Source: Leucobacter edaphi (GTDB taxonomy: Bacteria > Actinomycetota > Actinomycetes > Actinomycetales > Microbacteriaceae). From it: a stretch of 64,000 nucleotides of DNA. Numbering within the stretch: the first letter of the stretch is position 1; every line of letters begins with the position of its first letter. Under the pieces are notes generated by a model, which was given only the letters and a program-made list of their open reading frames with translations, ran no database searches and was not told the DNA's origin. Below, one piece after another: positions 49,931 through 58,881 of this stretch. The position numbers and the translations under genes are program-made. The stretch lies in contig NZ_JAEHOI010000007.1 in NCBI RefSeq assembly GCF_016522535.1, positions 62,001-126,000 of the forward strand, written 5' to 3'.

Positions 49931-51718
49931 ATGTCTGCAGCAGTACCCCGGCGCGCGCGACTCCTCGCGCCGGCCCTCGCGATTCTCGTCGGCGCGCTCC
50001 TGATCCTCGTGTTCTGGTGGTTTGGCGTTGTGATCGGGGGTGAACCCTTCGGTACCGCGCTCGGGATGCTCTCGGGTGCGCTGTTCCTGATCCCCGGGGC
50101 GATCGCCCTGCTCGTCGCGTTGGCCGCGAATGGGCGGGACCGGCGCGCGGAGGCCGAGGGGCGGCCCGTGTCCGCGGAGCGGCTCGCGGACGCGGCCGCC
50201 AGCGGCGCCGGGATCCGTCGGGGGCGGAGCACCGGGCCGCTGTCGGCGCAGCTCTTCGGCGCGCTCGGGCTCGGCCGGCCGGGTCGATTCCTTGCCGCGC
50301 TCATGCCGTGGTTGCTCGCGGCCGCGCTGCTCTTCTCGGTGGAGCCGCGCATCATGATCGCGTCGGTGTTTCTCGTGTTCATCGGTACGGGACTCGGCCG
50401 TCTGCTGTACCGGCTGCGCCCGGGGGCGCTGTGGGCGCGGGCGCTCGTCACGATCGGGATTCCGCTCCTGTTCACGGCGCTGCTCCTTCCCGTGACGATC
50501 GAGCCGGGGTACTGGCCGAACGCGTTCGCAATCCCGGTCGGCGCGGAGATCGGGGCGGCGCTCGGCCGGGCCCGTGAGCGGAGTACGAGCGCGCCCGGCC
50601 GGGTGCTTGCCCGCGACTGGGCGGGGGTCGAGCTGGTGGGCGATCCGGCGCGTACGCACTTTGACATCCGGCCGCTCATCAGGCAGATTCCGCGGGCCGA
50701 GGGGCGCGCCTATGCCGCGGCGGATCCCGCGGTCGCGGCGTCGGGGGCCGCCGCGACGGGGAGCGCGTTCGTGTCGATCGTCGCCGCGATCTTCCCGATC
50801 GGGATCATCGCGTTGGTGTTCGGCATGACGGAGCAGGCCCTGAGCGGCAAGGACGACACCGCGAGCCAGCTGCTCGGGATGTCGGCGGCCCTCGCCCTCA
50901 TGCTGCTCGGCGGAGGGATCCTGGTGTGGTGGTCGGTGCGCTCGCGGGCGCGGATCACGCGCCCGGTGGATCATCTCGCCTACGCGCAATTCGCCGCAGT
51001 GAACGGCCTGATTTACGACCCGAAACCGGGGGTCTCGCCCGACGGCGAGGACGTGCTCACGCGGAAACTCCACGCGGAGGGGATCCGGAACCGGGTGCTC
51101 GTGGCGAACCGCGAGGCGGTGGACGCGAACGCCGTGGGTGACGGGTTCACGCACTTCGGCGGCCTGTGCGCGGTGCAGCTCGCGACGGAGCTGCCGAACA
51201 TTCGCCTCCGCGCCCGGGGCAATCGCCTCCCCGCGTTCTCCGCGTACGCCGCGCCCGCCCGCGACCAGCACCTTTCCCTCGAGGGGGACTTCGACCGATA
51301 CTTCGAGCTGTACGCCCCGAAGGGCTACGAGCGCGATGCGCTCTACCTCTTCACCCCCGACGTGATGGCGTGGCTCATCGACGACGCGCGCGGGTACGAC
51401 GTCGAGCTCCGCGGGCGCGAGGTCGTGTTCCGTTCCCGGCAGGACCAGGTGACGCGGGACCCCGCGGACTGGCAGCGCCTCGCCCACGCGTTCACCGCGC
51501 TCGAGGAGCGGATCGAGCAGTGGGAACGGTGGCGCGACGACCGCCTCGACCAGCCGACCGCGCGCGCTGGCGAGCTGACGATGGAGCGCCGCGGACCCGC
51601 GGGCCGCGTCGGGGAGAGCGGCAGGCGTCTGCGCTTCGGGGTCGGGGCCGGGACGATCTTCGTTGCGGGCTTCGTGGCGATCTACGTGACGCTCACGGTG
51701 CTCGCGAACTCCATCTGA
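49931..51718 (+). CDS. Large multi-pass membrane protein of unknown function (DUF3137-like C-terminal part)
   Basis: A 595-residue protein from ATG 49931. There are two N-terminal TM helices (to ~60), a cluster near 115-180, a pair near 275-330, a long soluble domain (about 340-565) and a C-terminal TM helix. The soluble domain has FAAVNGLIYDPKPGVSPDGE and GDFDRYFELYAPKGYERDAL, YLFTPDVMAWLIDD, the kind of sequence seen in DUF3137-type membrane proteins (a guess). I do not recognise the full protein. It is divergent from threonine aldolase. Confidence 0.75.
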   Translation: MSAAVPRRARLLAPALAILVGALLILVFWWFGVVIGGEPFGTALGMLSGALFLIPGAIALLVALAANGRDRRAEAEGRPVSAERLADAAASGAGIRRGRSTGPLSAQLFGALGLGRPGRFLAALMPWLLAAALLFSVEPRIMIASVFLVFIGTGLGRLLYRLRPGALWARALVTIGIPLLFTALLLPVTIEPGYWPNAFAIPVGAEIGAALGRARERSTSAPGRVLARDWAGVELVGDPARTHFDIRPLIRQIPRAEGRAYAAADPAVAASGAAATGSAFVSIVAAIFPIGIIALVFGMTEQALSGKDDTASQLLGMSAALALMLLGGGILVWWSVRSRARITRPVDHLAYAQFAAVNGLIYDPKPGVSPDGEDVLTRKLHAEGIRNRVLVANREAVDANAVGDGFTHFGGLCAVQLATELPNIRLRARGNRLPAFSAYAAPARDQHLSLEGDFDRYFELYAPKGYERDALYLFTPDVMAWLIDDARGYDVELRGREVVFRSRQDQVTRDPADWQRLAHAFTALEERIEQWERWRDDRLDQPTARAGELTMERRGPAGRVGESGRRLRFGVGAGTIFVAGFVAIYVTLTVLANSI

Positions 51719-51826
51719 GCCGGGTGCCGCCGCCGAGACGGGCGCGCGCATCCACCGGTCGGAGGATGCCGAATCTCGGGCGAACGGCCCATTACGCGCG
51801 CTCCCGGAACGGGCGATTCTGGGAGC

Positions 51827-52765
51827 ATGACTCAGCATCAGGACCATCGGAGCCCCGCGGACACCGCGGTTCACGTTCGCGGCCTCGAGAAACGCTACGG
51901 CGACCGCACCATCCTCGAGGGGATCGACCTCGACATTGCGCGCGGTGAGACCTACGCGCTGCTCGGCCCGAACGGCGCGGGGAAGAGCACCACGATCGAG
52001 GTCCTCGAGGGAATTCGGAGGCCGGGCGGCGGCGAGGTCAGCGTGCTCGGCGCGAACCCGCTCTCGGCCCCGCGTGCGTGGCGCTCCCGGATCGGGATCG
52101 TCGCACAGGACACCGGCGACCTCGGGCCGTATACACCGCGCGAGCTGATCGGGCATTTTGGCCGGCTTTCTGCGAACCCGCGTCCCGTCGATGAGGTCCT
52201 CGATCTGGTCGGATTGACGGCGCAGGCTGGTCGGCGCGCGAGCAAGATGTCCGGCGGGCAGAAGCGCCGTCTGGACGTCGCCCTCGGCATCGTCGGCCGC
52301 CCGGAACTGCTGTTCCTCGACGAGCCAACGACGGGGTTCGACCCCGAGGCGCGACGCCAGTTCTGGGTGATGCTCGAACAGCTCACAGCGGAGGGCACAT
52401 CGATCCTGCTGACCACGCACTATCTCGATGAGGCCGCGCATCTCGCGGATCGCGTCGGCGTTCTCTCCGGAGGCGTGCTCGTGGCGGAGGATCCGCCCGA
52501 GCGGCTGGGCGGAGCCGAGGCGCGGGTCCCGGTGGTCACCTGGCGCGACGCCGGGGGCCGGGCGCGCGAGCAGCGCACGCCCGAACCCGGGGCGCTCGTC
52601 GAGCGTCTGATGCGCGAGGCCCGCGAGGCAGGGGTGCCCGGGGGCGAACCGATCGCGCTCGAGATTCGACGCCCGAGCCTCGAGGACATCTATCTGGACC
52701 TGATCGGCGAGACCGCGGGCGATCTCGCGGCGGCCGGCGCGAGCACGACAGGAGCACTGCGATGA
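51827..52765 (+). CDS. ABC exporter ATP-binding protein, DrrA-like
   Basis: A 312-residue ATPase from ATG 51827. Walker A is GPNGAGKST, the signature MSGGQKRRLDVALG, Walker B LLFLDEPTTGFDP, and the switch His is in LLTTHYLDEAAHL. The C-terminal 90 residues have the DrrA-family extension. Stop overlaps the permease start (ATGA). With the permease, it forms an ABC-2 exporter of drug-like or lipid molecules. Confidence 0.93.
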   Translation: MTQHQDHRSPADTAVHVRGLEKRYGDRTILEGIDLDIARGETYALLGPNGAGKSTTIEVLEGIRRPGGGEVSVLGANPLSAPRAWRSRIGIVAQDTGDLGPYTPRELIGHFGRLSANPRPVDEVLDLVGLTAQAGRRASKMSGGQKRRLDVALGIVGRPELLFLDEPTTGFDPEARRQFWVMLEQLTAEGTSILLTTHYLDEAAHLADRVGVLSGGVLVAEDPPERLGGAEARVPVVTWRDAGGRAREQRTPEPGALVERLMREAREAGVPGGEPIALEIRRPSLEDIYLDLIGETAGDLAAAGASTTGALR

Positions 52766-53721
52766 GCACCACCGAGAAGCGGGCGGACGCGGGTGCAATC
52801 GCAGCCGCGGCCTCCGAAAACCCCGTTCCCACCGCAACTCGCGCGGCGGGGACCGCCGGGACCGGCGCCGCACACGCGGCACCGACCCGGGCCGTCGGCG
52901 CGGGCAGGGCGCCCGGCATCCTGCGGGCGGGCCTCTCCGCGCTCGTGATCGAGCTTCGCGGCTACGTCCGCACCCCCGACACGATCGTCTTCACGTTCCT
53001 GTTCCCGATCCTGATGCTCGGTATTTTCAGCGTCGCCTTCGAATCGATGGGGAAGGTCGGTGCCCTCCCCGACGGCACCGGCGGCGTCACGATGGCGGAG
53101 TACTACCTGCCGGGCATGGTCGCGGCAGGCATCTTCCTCTCCGGCGTCCAGAACCTCGCGATCGACATCGCGCGAGAGAAGAGCGACGGGTGGCTGAGGC
53201 GACTCGGCGCGACGGCAATCTCGCCCGTCAGCTACTTCATCGGCAAGGCCGGGATGATCCTGATCACGTCGCTCGCACAGGCGGCACTGCTGATCGCCGT
53301 CGCGAAGTTCGCGTTCGACGTCAGGCTCCCCGAGGAACCGGAACTCTGGCTGCGGTTCGCGTGGCTCTTCGCGCTCGGCATCGTCACGATGACGATGCTC
53401 GGGATCGCGCTCTCCTCGCTCCCGCGCTCCTCCCGCAGCGCGACCGCGGTCGTGCTCCCCGTCGTGCTCCTCCTGCAGTTCATCTCCGGCGTCTACCTGC
53501 AGTTCACGATGCTCCCGGAGTGGCTGCAGAACTTCGCTTCACTCTTCCCGCTGAAGTGGCTCGCGCAGGGGATGCGCAGCGTGTTCCTCCCCGAACACTT
53601 CGCGAAAGCGGAACTCAGCGGCAGCTGGGACCTCGGCCTCGTTGCCGTGAACCTGGGCATCTGGCTCGTGGTGGGCCTCGTCATCAGCCTGATCACCTTC
53701 CGATGGACGCGTCGCTCGTGA
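52762..53721 (+). CDS. ABC-2 type exporter permease, DrrB-like
   Basis: A 319-residue permease from ATG 52762. The first 50 residues are an atypical Ala/Thr-rich hydrophilic extension; then ALVIELRGYVRTPDTIVFTF starts an ABC-2 domain with six helices, including YLPGMVAAGIFLSGVQNLAI, REKSDGWLRRLGATAISPVS and PVVLLLQFISGVYLQFTML. Partner of the upstream ATPase. The histidine kinase follows after 70 bases. Confidence 0.9.
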   Translation: MSTTEKRADAGAIAAAASENPVPTATRAAGTAGTGAAHAAPTRAVGAGRAPGILRAGLSALVIELRGYVRTPDTIVFTFLFPILMLGIFSVAFESMGKVGALPDGTGGVTMAEYYLPGMVAAGIFLSGVQNLAIDIAREKSDGWLRRLGATAISPVSYFIGKAGMILITSLAQAALLIAVAKFAFDVRLPEEPELWLRFAWLFALGIVTMTMLGIALSSLPRSSRSATAVVLPVVLLLQFISGVYLQFTMLPEWLQNFASLFPLKWLAQGMRSVFLPEHFAKAELSGSWDLGLVAVNLGIWLVVGLVISLITFRWTRRS

Positions 53722-53791
53722 AGGATGCCCCAGCGTTCCGGGGCCGCGCCGGTCATGGCGCGGCCCCGCTCGATCGTGAGAGGCTGAACGC

Positions 53792-55108
53792 ATGATCGAG
53801 GGCGCGCGAACGCGGCTCCCGCTGCTCGGGTGGGACGTCGCGTTCGGCTGCCTCCTCGCGTTCTTCGCGCTGATCGGGTTCCTGAACGCGGCCGATGAAT
53901 CAGCGGGTGGCGTCGGCCTCGTGACCGCGCTGGCGCCGCTCGTGTGCATCGGGATCGTCTACGTTGTGCTCGGTCGGCCGCTGCTGCGCAGGACGATGAC
54001 GACCGGTCTCCCCACCCGCACCGACCTCTTCACACTCGTCCTGCTGGTCGCCGGAACCGGGTTCGCGGCGCTCGTCGAGCCGAGCTACGCGACCCTGCAG
54101 TGCGTGATCTACCCCCTGATCTGGGTCACCCTGCCGGCGCAGCGCGACTCGATCGTGTGGAGCGCGGGGCTCGCGCTCGCCGTCGGCGTCGGCTCGACGG
54201 TTGCGTACGCGCGGCACGGCGCCGAGAACCCGATCGGTATCGCGGCGCTCGTCGCGGTGCTGTCTTTCGGCTTTGCGGTCGTGATGGGAACCTGGATCAC
54301 GCGCATTCACCGGGCCGGCGAGCGCTATCGCGACCTCGCGGAAGAACTCCGCCGCAGCCAGGCCACCGCGGCCGCGCTCGCGGAGTCGGCCGGTGCTGCC
54401 GCTGAGCGCGAGCGGCTCTCCCGCGAGTTGCACGACACCCTCACGCAGACGCTGACCGGCCTCGTCATGCTCTCCGAACAGGCAGAACGCGCGCTCGACG
54501 CGGGAGACGAAGCGCGGGCGAGGGATCGCGTCGCGCACGTCGGCCGTGCCGCGCGCGACGCGGTGTCCGAGGCCCGGGCGCTCGTCGCAACCACCCAGCC
54601 GCTCGGCGAGGGCGGGCTCGAGCAGGCGCTCGAGCGGATCACGGCGCGCTTCGCGAGCGATACCGGAATCGTCGTGGAGCGCCGGATCGAGGCGCAACAC
54701 CTCGACCGCGAGCGCCAGGTCGTGCTGCTGCGAGCCGCCCAGGAGGGGCTCGCGAACGCCCGGAAGCACGCGCGGGCGACGCTCGTCGAGCTCGCGCTGC
54801 TGAGCGATGATCGGGGAGTCCTGCTTCGCGTCGACGACGACGGCTGCGGGCCGTCCGGGAGCGGTGCCGAGGCGCCTGCCGGATTCGGGCTGAGCGGACT
54901 CGGAGATCGGGTGCGCACCGTGGGTGGTTCGGTCGCGTTCGGCGCGCGGCCGGGAGGCGGCGCCCGGCTCGAGGTGCGGATGCCCCATCAGGAGCCGCGG
55001 GATGCGCTGGGGTCGCCCGAGAGCCCGGGGGAGCTGAACGGAGTGCCCCCGCGGGCCGCGGCGAACGCGCCTGATGACGTGCGCGACAGGGAAGGGACCA
55101 GTTCGTGA
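53792..55108 (+). CDS. Sensor histidine kinase, NarX/DesK-like (HisKA_3)
   Basis: A 438-residue kinase from ATG 53792. Residues 1-170 hold about five TM helices with no large external domain. The dimerisation helix carries the phospho-acceptor H214 in RERLSRELHDTLTQTLTGLV. The HATPase_c domain has AAQEGLANARKHARATLVEL (N box), a D-x-G-x-G-like box DDDGCGPSG and GFGLSGLGDRV. Its stop overlaps the response regulator start by four bases. Together with the upstream ABC exporter it probably forms a sensing and export unit for envelope stress or an antibiotic. Confidence 0.92.
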   Translation: MIEGARTRLPLLGWDVAFGCLLAFFALIGFLNAADESAGGVGLVTALAPLVCIGIVYVVLGRPLLRRTMTTGLPTRTDLFTLVLLVAGTGFAALVEPSYATLQCVIYPLIWVTLPAQRDSIVWSAGLALAVGVGSTVAYARHGAENPIGIAALVAVLSFGFAVVMGTWITRIHRAGERYRDLAEELRRSQATAAALAESAGAAAERERLSRELHDTLTQTLTGLVMLSEQAERALDAGDEARARDRVAHVGRAARDAVSEARALVATTQPLGEGGLEQALERITARFASDTGIVVERRIEAQHLDRERQVVLLRAAQEGLANARKHARATLVELALLSDDRGVLLRVDDDGCGPSGSGAEAPAGFGLSGLGDRVRTVGGSVAFGARPGGGARLEVRMPHQEPRDALGSPESPGELNGVPPRAAANAPDDVRDREGTSS

Positions 55109-55737
55109 TCAGAGTGTTTGTGGTGGATGATCACCCGATCGTGCGGGGCGGGATCGTGGGTCTCCTCGAAACCGAGGCGGACTTCGAGGTGGTCGGCGAG
55201 GCCGCCTCCGGTGAACAGGCGCTCGATCAGCTCGCCCGGATCGAGTCGGACATCGTGCTCATGGATCTCCGCATGCCCGGCATGGGTGGAGTCGCGGCGA
55301 CGCGGGCGCTTGCGGAGCGTGAGCCGCGCCCGCGCGTGCTCGTGTTCACGACCTATGAGGACGATGACCAGATCCTTGCCGCGATCGAGGCGGGCGCGAG
55401 CGGCTATCTGGTGAAGGCGGCGCCGGCAGAGGAGCTGGCGGCGGGTATTCGCGCCGTCGCCGCGGGACAGACCGTTCTCGCGCCGTCGATCGCGGCGCAG
55501 CTCGTGGCGCGGGCCTCGGCGCCGCGCACGCCGACGGCGACCCGCTCGGCCCTGACGCGTCGAGAAACGGAGATTCTCGCGCTCGTGGCCGAGGGGATGA
55601 GCAACCCCGCCATCGCGGCGAAGCTGTTCATCGGCGAGTCGACGGTGAAGACCCACCTGCTGCACGTGTTCGAGAAGCTCGAGGTCTCCGACCGCACCCG
55701 CGCGGTGACGCGGGCGATGAAGCGCGGGCTGATCTGA
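55105..55737 (+). CDS. NarL/LuxR-type response regulator
   Basis: A 210-residue response regulator from GTG 55105. The receiver domain has the acidic pair D8/D9 (VVDDHPIVRG), the phospho-acceptor D54 in IVLMDLRMPGMGG and K103-like Lys in SGYLVKAAPAEEL. The C-terminal LuxR HTH is SALTRRETEILALVAEGMSN, PAIAAKLFIGESTVKTHLLH. It is cotranscribed with the upstream kinase. Confidence 0.94.
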   Translation: MIRVFVVDDHPIVRGGIVGLLETEADFEVVGEAASGEQALDQLARIESDIVLMDLRMPGMGGVAATRALAEREPRPRVLVFTTYEDDDQILAAIEAGASGYLVKAAPAEELAAGIRAVAAGQTVLAPSIAAQLVARASAPRTPTATRSALTRRETEILALVAEGMSNPAIAAKLFIGESTVKTHLLHVFEKLEVSDRTRAVTRAMKRGLI

Positions 55738-55767
55738 CCGCGCCAGGGAGCCTCTCGTGAGCGACCC

Positions 55768-56580
55768 TCAGCTCTGTCGCCAGTAGCCGCAGAAGTCGAC
55801 GGCGCCGCGATCGAGGCCCCGCACGTTGACGAGATGCTTGCGCCCGAGCGAGGCCAGTTGCTGTTCACCGGCGACGAAACCCGACACGGGTACGTCCGCG
55901 AGCGGCGGGAGTCCGCGTAGCTCCTCGAGGGCGGCGGCGCCCGGCCGGGCCGTGCGCTCGCGGAGGATCCAGCGCACCGCGACGCCCTCCGGCGCGCGGA
56001 TGGGCTGCTCGTCGGCGCGGTGGGGCACCTCGAGCAGGGCATAGCCTGCGCTCGTGGCCGGGAGATCGCGGAGGATCCCGATCGCGGCGGGAAGCGCAGA
56101 CTCCTCGCTGACGATGACCACCGTGTCGGCGCCCTCGACCGGGCGATAGCCGCATCCCTGGTCGATCAGGGCGACGGCCGCGCCGACGGGGAGGGTCGCG
56201 GCCCACGGCGCGGCGACGCCCGCGTGCTGCGGGTCCGAGTTGTGGATGACGAAGTCGACCTCCATGCGGGCTGCCGACCGGTCGAAACTGCGCACCGTGT
56301 AGTTGCGGATGGCCGGCCGGGTGGACCGGGGGAGGGTGAGGTATTTCAGGTACCCGCGCACGTCGTAACGCGAGGCGAGGCGGTCGAAGCGGGTGGCCTC
56401 TCCCGCGACCGGGATTGCCAGGCGGAACCACTGGTCAAAGCCGAGATCGCGCCATCCCTGGAGTTGCTCGCCCTCGAGAGTGAGCCTCACGAAACTGGGG
56501 GAGATGCGCTCGGCTCGCGCCACGCGTGCGGTGACGAGGCCGGTGGAGGCGTGGTCGACAGCGATGTTCTGTGCGGGCAT
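55768..56580 (-). CDS. Siderophore-interacting protein (ferric-siderophore reductase, ViuB family)
   Basis: About 270 residues from ATG 56578-56580 with AAGGACC upstream. SIP-family marks: RISPSFVRLTLEGEQLQGW, RNYTVRSFDRSAARMEVDFV (FAD-binding RxYTxR), GAAVALIDQGCGYRP, and the C-terminal FCGYWRQ typical of SIP proteins. They reduce ferric siderophores in the cytoplasm using NAD(P)H and FAD. A DtxR/IdeR-type iron box lies upstream. Convergent with the response regulator gene. Confidence 0.93.
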   Translation of the reverse strand: MPAQNIAVDHASTGLVTARVARAERISPSFVRLTLEGEQLQGWRDLGFDQWFRLAIPVAGEATRFDRLASRYDVRGYLKYLTLPRSTRPAIRNYTVRSFDRSAARMEVDFVIHNSDPQHAGVAAPWAATLPVGAAVALIDQGCGYRPVEGADTVVIVSEESALPAAIGILRDLPATSAGYALLEVPHRADEQPIRAPEGVAVRWILRERTARPGAAALEELRGLPPLADVPVSGFVAGEQQLASLGRKHLVNVRGLDRGAVDFCGYWRQS

Positions 56581-56651
56581 GGGGTCCTTCCGGTGGCAAC
56601 CGAGTGGGCATAGGGCAGCGGAATGGCGGCGGGATGCGGGAAGAACCGCGG

Positions 56652-56670
56652 GGTAAGGCAAGCCTAAGTC
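56652..56670 (-). promoter_or_regulatory. DtxR/IdeR-like iron box
   Basis: TAAGGCAAGCCTAA (56654-56667) is nearly palindromic and agrees with the 19-bp DtxR/IdeR consensus half-sites (TTAGGCTT on the coding strand of the SIP gene). It lies 72 bases upstream of the SIP start, fitting repression when iron is plentiful. Confidence 0.75.
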
Positions 56671-56703
56671 GAAACATCTGATGTATCAATCCCCGATCAG
56701 GGG

Positions 56704-56750
56704 TTGACGCCGGGCCGAATGCCTCATAGGTTCATTAGTGAAGTAACTAA
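56704..56750 (+). promoter_or_regulatory. Promoter and operator of the YtrA-type ABC operon
   Basis: TTGACG (56704-56709) and TAGGTT (56727-56732) are spaced by exactly 17 bp. TTAGT (56735-56739) and ACTAA (56746-56750) form a dyad around a six-base centre just after the -10, where the GntR/YtrA protein encoded by the first gene would block transcription. The gene starts at 56783 after GGAGGAG. Confidence 0.78.
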
Positions 56751-56782
56751 CCAGCAAACCAACGACACGGAGGAGAGAGGGT

Positions 56783-57142
56783 ATGTTCGACGATTCGCGC
56801 CCGATCTTCCAGCAGCTCGCAGAGCGGCTCGAGGACGAGATCCTCGGCGGCATCTACGGCGAAGAGGATCAGGTGCCCTCCACGAACGAGCTCGCCGGCC
56901 ACATGCGGATCAACCCGGCCACGGCCGGCAAGGCGCTGAACCTGCTCGTCGACCGCGGTGTCCTGTACAAGCGCCGCGGGATCGGGATGTTCGTCGCGGA
57001 GGGCGCTCGCGCCCTCATCGCGGAGGAACGTCAGCGCGGGATCACCGAGCACTTCATCGCGCCGCTGCTCGCGGAAGCCCGAAAGCTCGGCCTTTCCGCC
57101 CAAGACATCATCCGACTCATCGCAGAGGAAGACCAGAAATGA
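56783..57142 (+). CDS. GntR family regulator, YtrA subfamily
   Basis: A 119-residue protein from ATG 56783. The winged helix (PIFQQLAERLEDEILGGIYG, EEDQVPSTNELAGHMRIN, PATAGKALNLLVDRGVLYKR) is followed by only about 50 helical residues, the short effector end typical of YtrA proteins, which regulate adjacent ABC operons. Its stop overlaps the ATPase start (ATGA). Likely an autorepressor relieved by a cell-wall antibiotic or other signal. Confidence 0.93.
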   Translation: MFDDSRPIFQQLAERLEDEILGGIYGEEDQVPSTNELAGHMRINPATAGKALNLLVDRGVLYKRRGIGMFVAEGARALIAEERQRGITEHFIAPLLAEARKLGLSAQDIIRLIAEEDQK

Positions 57143-58092
57143 ACGCAAACGCCATCGAGACGCGCGAATTGACGCGTCGCTACCGCGGCGAGACCGCCCT
57201 CGACGGGGTGTCGGTCTCGATCAAGGAGAACGTCATCACCGGCCTGCTCGGTCGAAACGGAGCGGGGAAGACGACGCTGATGTCGCTCATCACCGCGCAG
57301 GATCTTCCGAGCTCCGGCACCGTCCGGGTCGACGGACACGCCCCGTTCGAACGCGCCGAGACGATCGAGCGGATGTGCTTCATCCGGGACAATCAGCGCT
57401 ACCCCGACGACTACCGCCTGCACCACGCCCTCCGCGCGGCCGCCTTCAGCTACCCGAACTGGTCGCAGGAGCTCGCCGACCACCTCGTCGAGGTGTTCCG
57501 CATTCCGCGGCGGACGATCGTGAAGAAGTACTCCCGCGGTCAGCTGTCGGCCCTCGGGATCGTACTCGGACTCGCCTCGCGCGCTCCGATCACCTTCTTC
57601 GACGAGCCCTATCTCGGACTCGACGCGACCGCCCGCGGCATCTTCTACGACGAACTGCTCCGCGATTACGCGGAGCATCCGCGCACGATCATCCTCTCGA
57701 CGCACCTCATCGACGAGATGGATCGCCTGCTCGAACGAGTGATCGTGCTCGATCGCGGCCGGGTGGTCCGAGAGGCCGACGTGGACGAACTCCGCGGCGA
57801 AGCCTTCCAGATCGCCGGCAAACTCTCCGACCTTGACGCCTTCCTCGCGGGACGGGAAGTGCTGTCGCGACGCACGATCGGCGGCCTCGGCACCGCGATC
57901 ATCGGCGAGCGGCCCAGCGACTCGGTGCAGGCCGAGGCGCGCGAGCTCGGCCTCGAGCTCAGCGGGGTCTCCCTGCAGGACCTCGTCGCCGCCTACGGTC
58001 TCGCCGACGAACCCGGCACCGCCTCCCACCCTGAATCCGACCCCACGCGCGCCGCCAACGCCGCGCGCACCCCCGAACGGAGCGCATCATGA
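57139..58092 (+). CDS. ABC transporter ATP-binding protein (YtrB-like)
   Basis: A 317-residue ATPase from ATG 57139. Walker A is GRNGAGKTT, Walker B ITFFDEPYLGLD, with the switch His in ILSTHLIDEMDRL. The signature is altered: KYSRGQLSALGIVLGL, where the usual LSGGQ reads YSRGQ, as in several YtrB-like ATPases. The C-terminal 60 residues are a variable Ala/Pro-rich tail. Second gene of the operon, overlapping the next start. Confidence 0.9.
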   Translation: MNANAIETRELTRRYRGETALDGVSVSIKENVITGLLGRNGAGKTTLMSLITAQDLPSSGTVRVDGHAPFERAETIERMCFIRDNQRYPDDYRLHHALRAAAFSYPNWSQELADHLVEVFRIPRRTIVKKYSRGQLSALGIVLGLASRAPITFFDEPYLGLDATARGIFYDELLRDYAEHPRTIILSTHLIDEMDRLLERVIVLDRGRVVREADVDELRGEAFQIAGKLSDLDAFLAGREVLSRRTIGGLGTAIIGERPSDSVQAEARELGLELSGVSLQDLVAAYGLADEPGTASHPESDPTRAANAARTPERSAS

Positions 58093-58799
58093 ACCGCATC
58101 GCACAGGTGACCAGGCTTCACCTGAACAAGTGGCAGACTTTCGTTCTCACCCCGATCGGCATCCTCGCGATCGTGATCTTCGTGAGCATCGTCATCCAGC
58201 TCGCCATCCAGCGAGCCGGTGTCGACGTGGCGAGCGCCGACTACCAGGAGGGCGCGCGATTCAACTCCTCCGTCGCGTGGGCGCTTCCCGGTTTCCTCGT
58301 CTACTACGGAGTGCAGGCCGTCGCGACGACCTATCCGTTCGCGCTCGCGCTCGGCACCACTCGCCGGAACTTCATTCTCGGCACCCTCATCTCGAACGCG
58401 ATCTTCGCGGCGTATGCGGCGGTTCTCATGCTGGCGCTTCTCGGGGTCGAGCTCGTGACCGGGCACTGGTTCATGGGCGCGCACATCTTCGACGTGGTGG
58501 TGCTCGGCAACGGCAACCCGCTGATCCTGCTCCCGACCGCCTTCGTCGGTGTGCTGCTCTGCCTCATGATCGGCGGCCTCTTCGGAGCGATCTGGGTGCG
58601 CTTCGGGGCGAAGGGCCCGCTGTTCCTCGGCGTCGCGCTCGGCCTGGCGCTCGCGATCCTGGTCCTGATCATCGCGCCGAATCTCGTCGAGATCGTGTCC
58701 GGGATCACCCGAGCGGGGCTCGGGATCGCGGCGCTCGTCGCGATCGTCCTCGCGATGGCGGGCACGTGGTTCGCAATGCGGCGGGCCTCGGTGCGGTAG
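58089..58799 (+). CDS. ABC transporter permease-like membrane protein of the YtrA-type operon
   Basis: A 236-residue protein from ATG 58089 (ATGA overlap). Six hydrophobic segments with QTFVLTPIGILAIVIFVSIV at the start, YGVQAVATTYPFALALGTTR and RRNFILGTLISNAIFAAYAA; no known signature beyond ABC-2-like topology. Partner of the ATPase. Small permeases of this kind are the usual third gene in YtrA-controlled operons. Confidence 0.85.
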   Translation: MNRIAQVTRLHLNKWQTFVLTPIGILAIVIFVSIVIQLAIQRAGVDVASADYQEGARFNSSVAWALPGFLVYYGVQAVATTYPFALALGTTRRNFILGTLISNAIFAAYAAVLMLALLGVELVTGHWFMGAHIFDVVVLGNGNPLILLPTAFVGVLLCLMIGGLFGAIWVRFGAKGPLFLGVALGLALAILVLIIAPNLVEIVSGITRAGLGIAALVAIVLAMAGTWFAMRRASVR

Positions 58800-58843
58800 T
58801 GCCAACGTAGCATCGCGAGTCTGCTGCCGCGCCGCACGCAAAT

Positions 58844-58881
58844 ATGCTCCCTGGTCGTGGAGAAGGGCCGGGAGCATTTTT
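58844..58881 (+). terminator. Terminator after the YtrA-type ABC operon
   Basis: ATGCTCCC (58844-58851) pairs with GGGAGCAT (58870-58877), with an 18-base loop, followed by TTTT. It begins 45 bases after the permease stop. Confidence 0.8.

Noticed and set aside
49874-52882. A minus-strand frame open for 3 kb upstream of threonine aldolase
   Set aside because: It is antisense to the membrane protein and ABC genes, is Arg/Gly/Asp-rich with no domains, and reflects high G+C codon bias.
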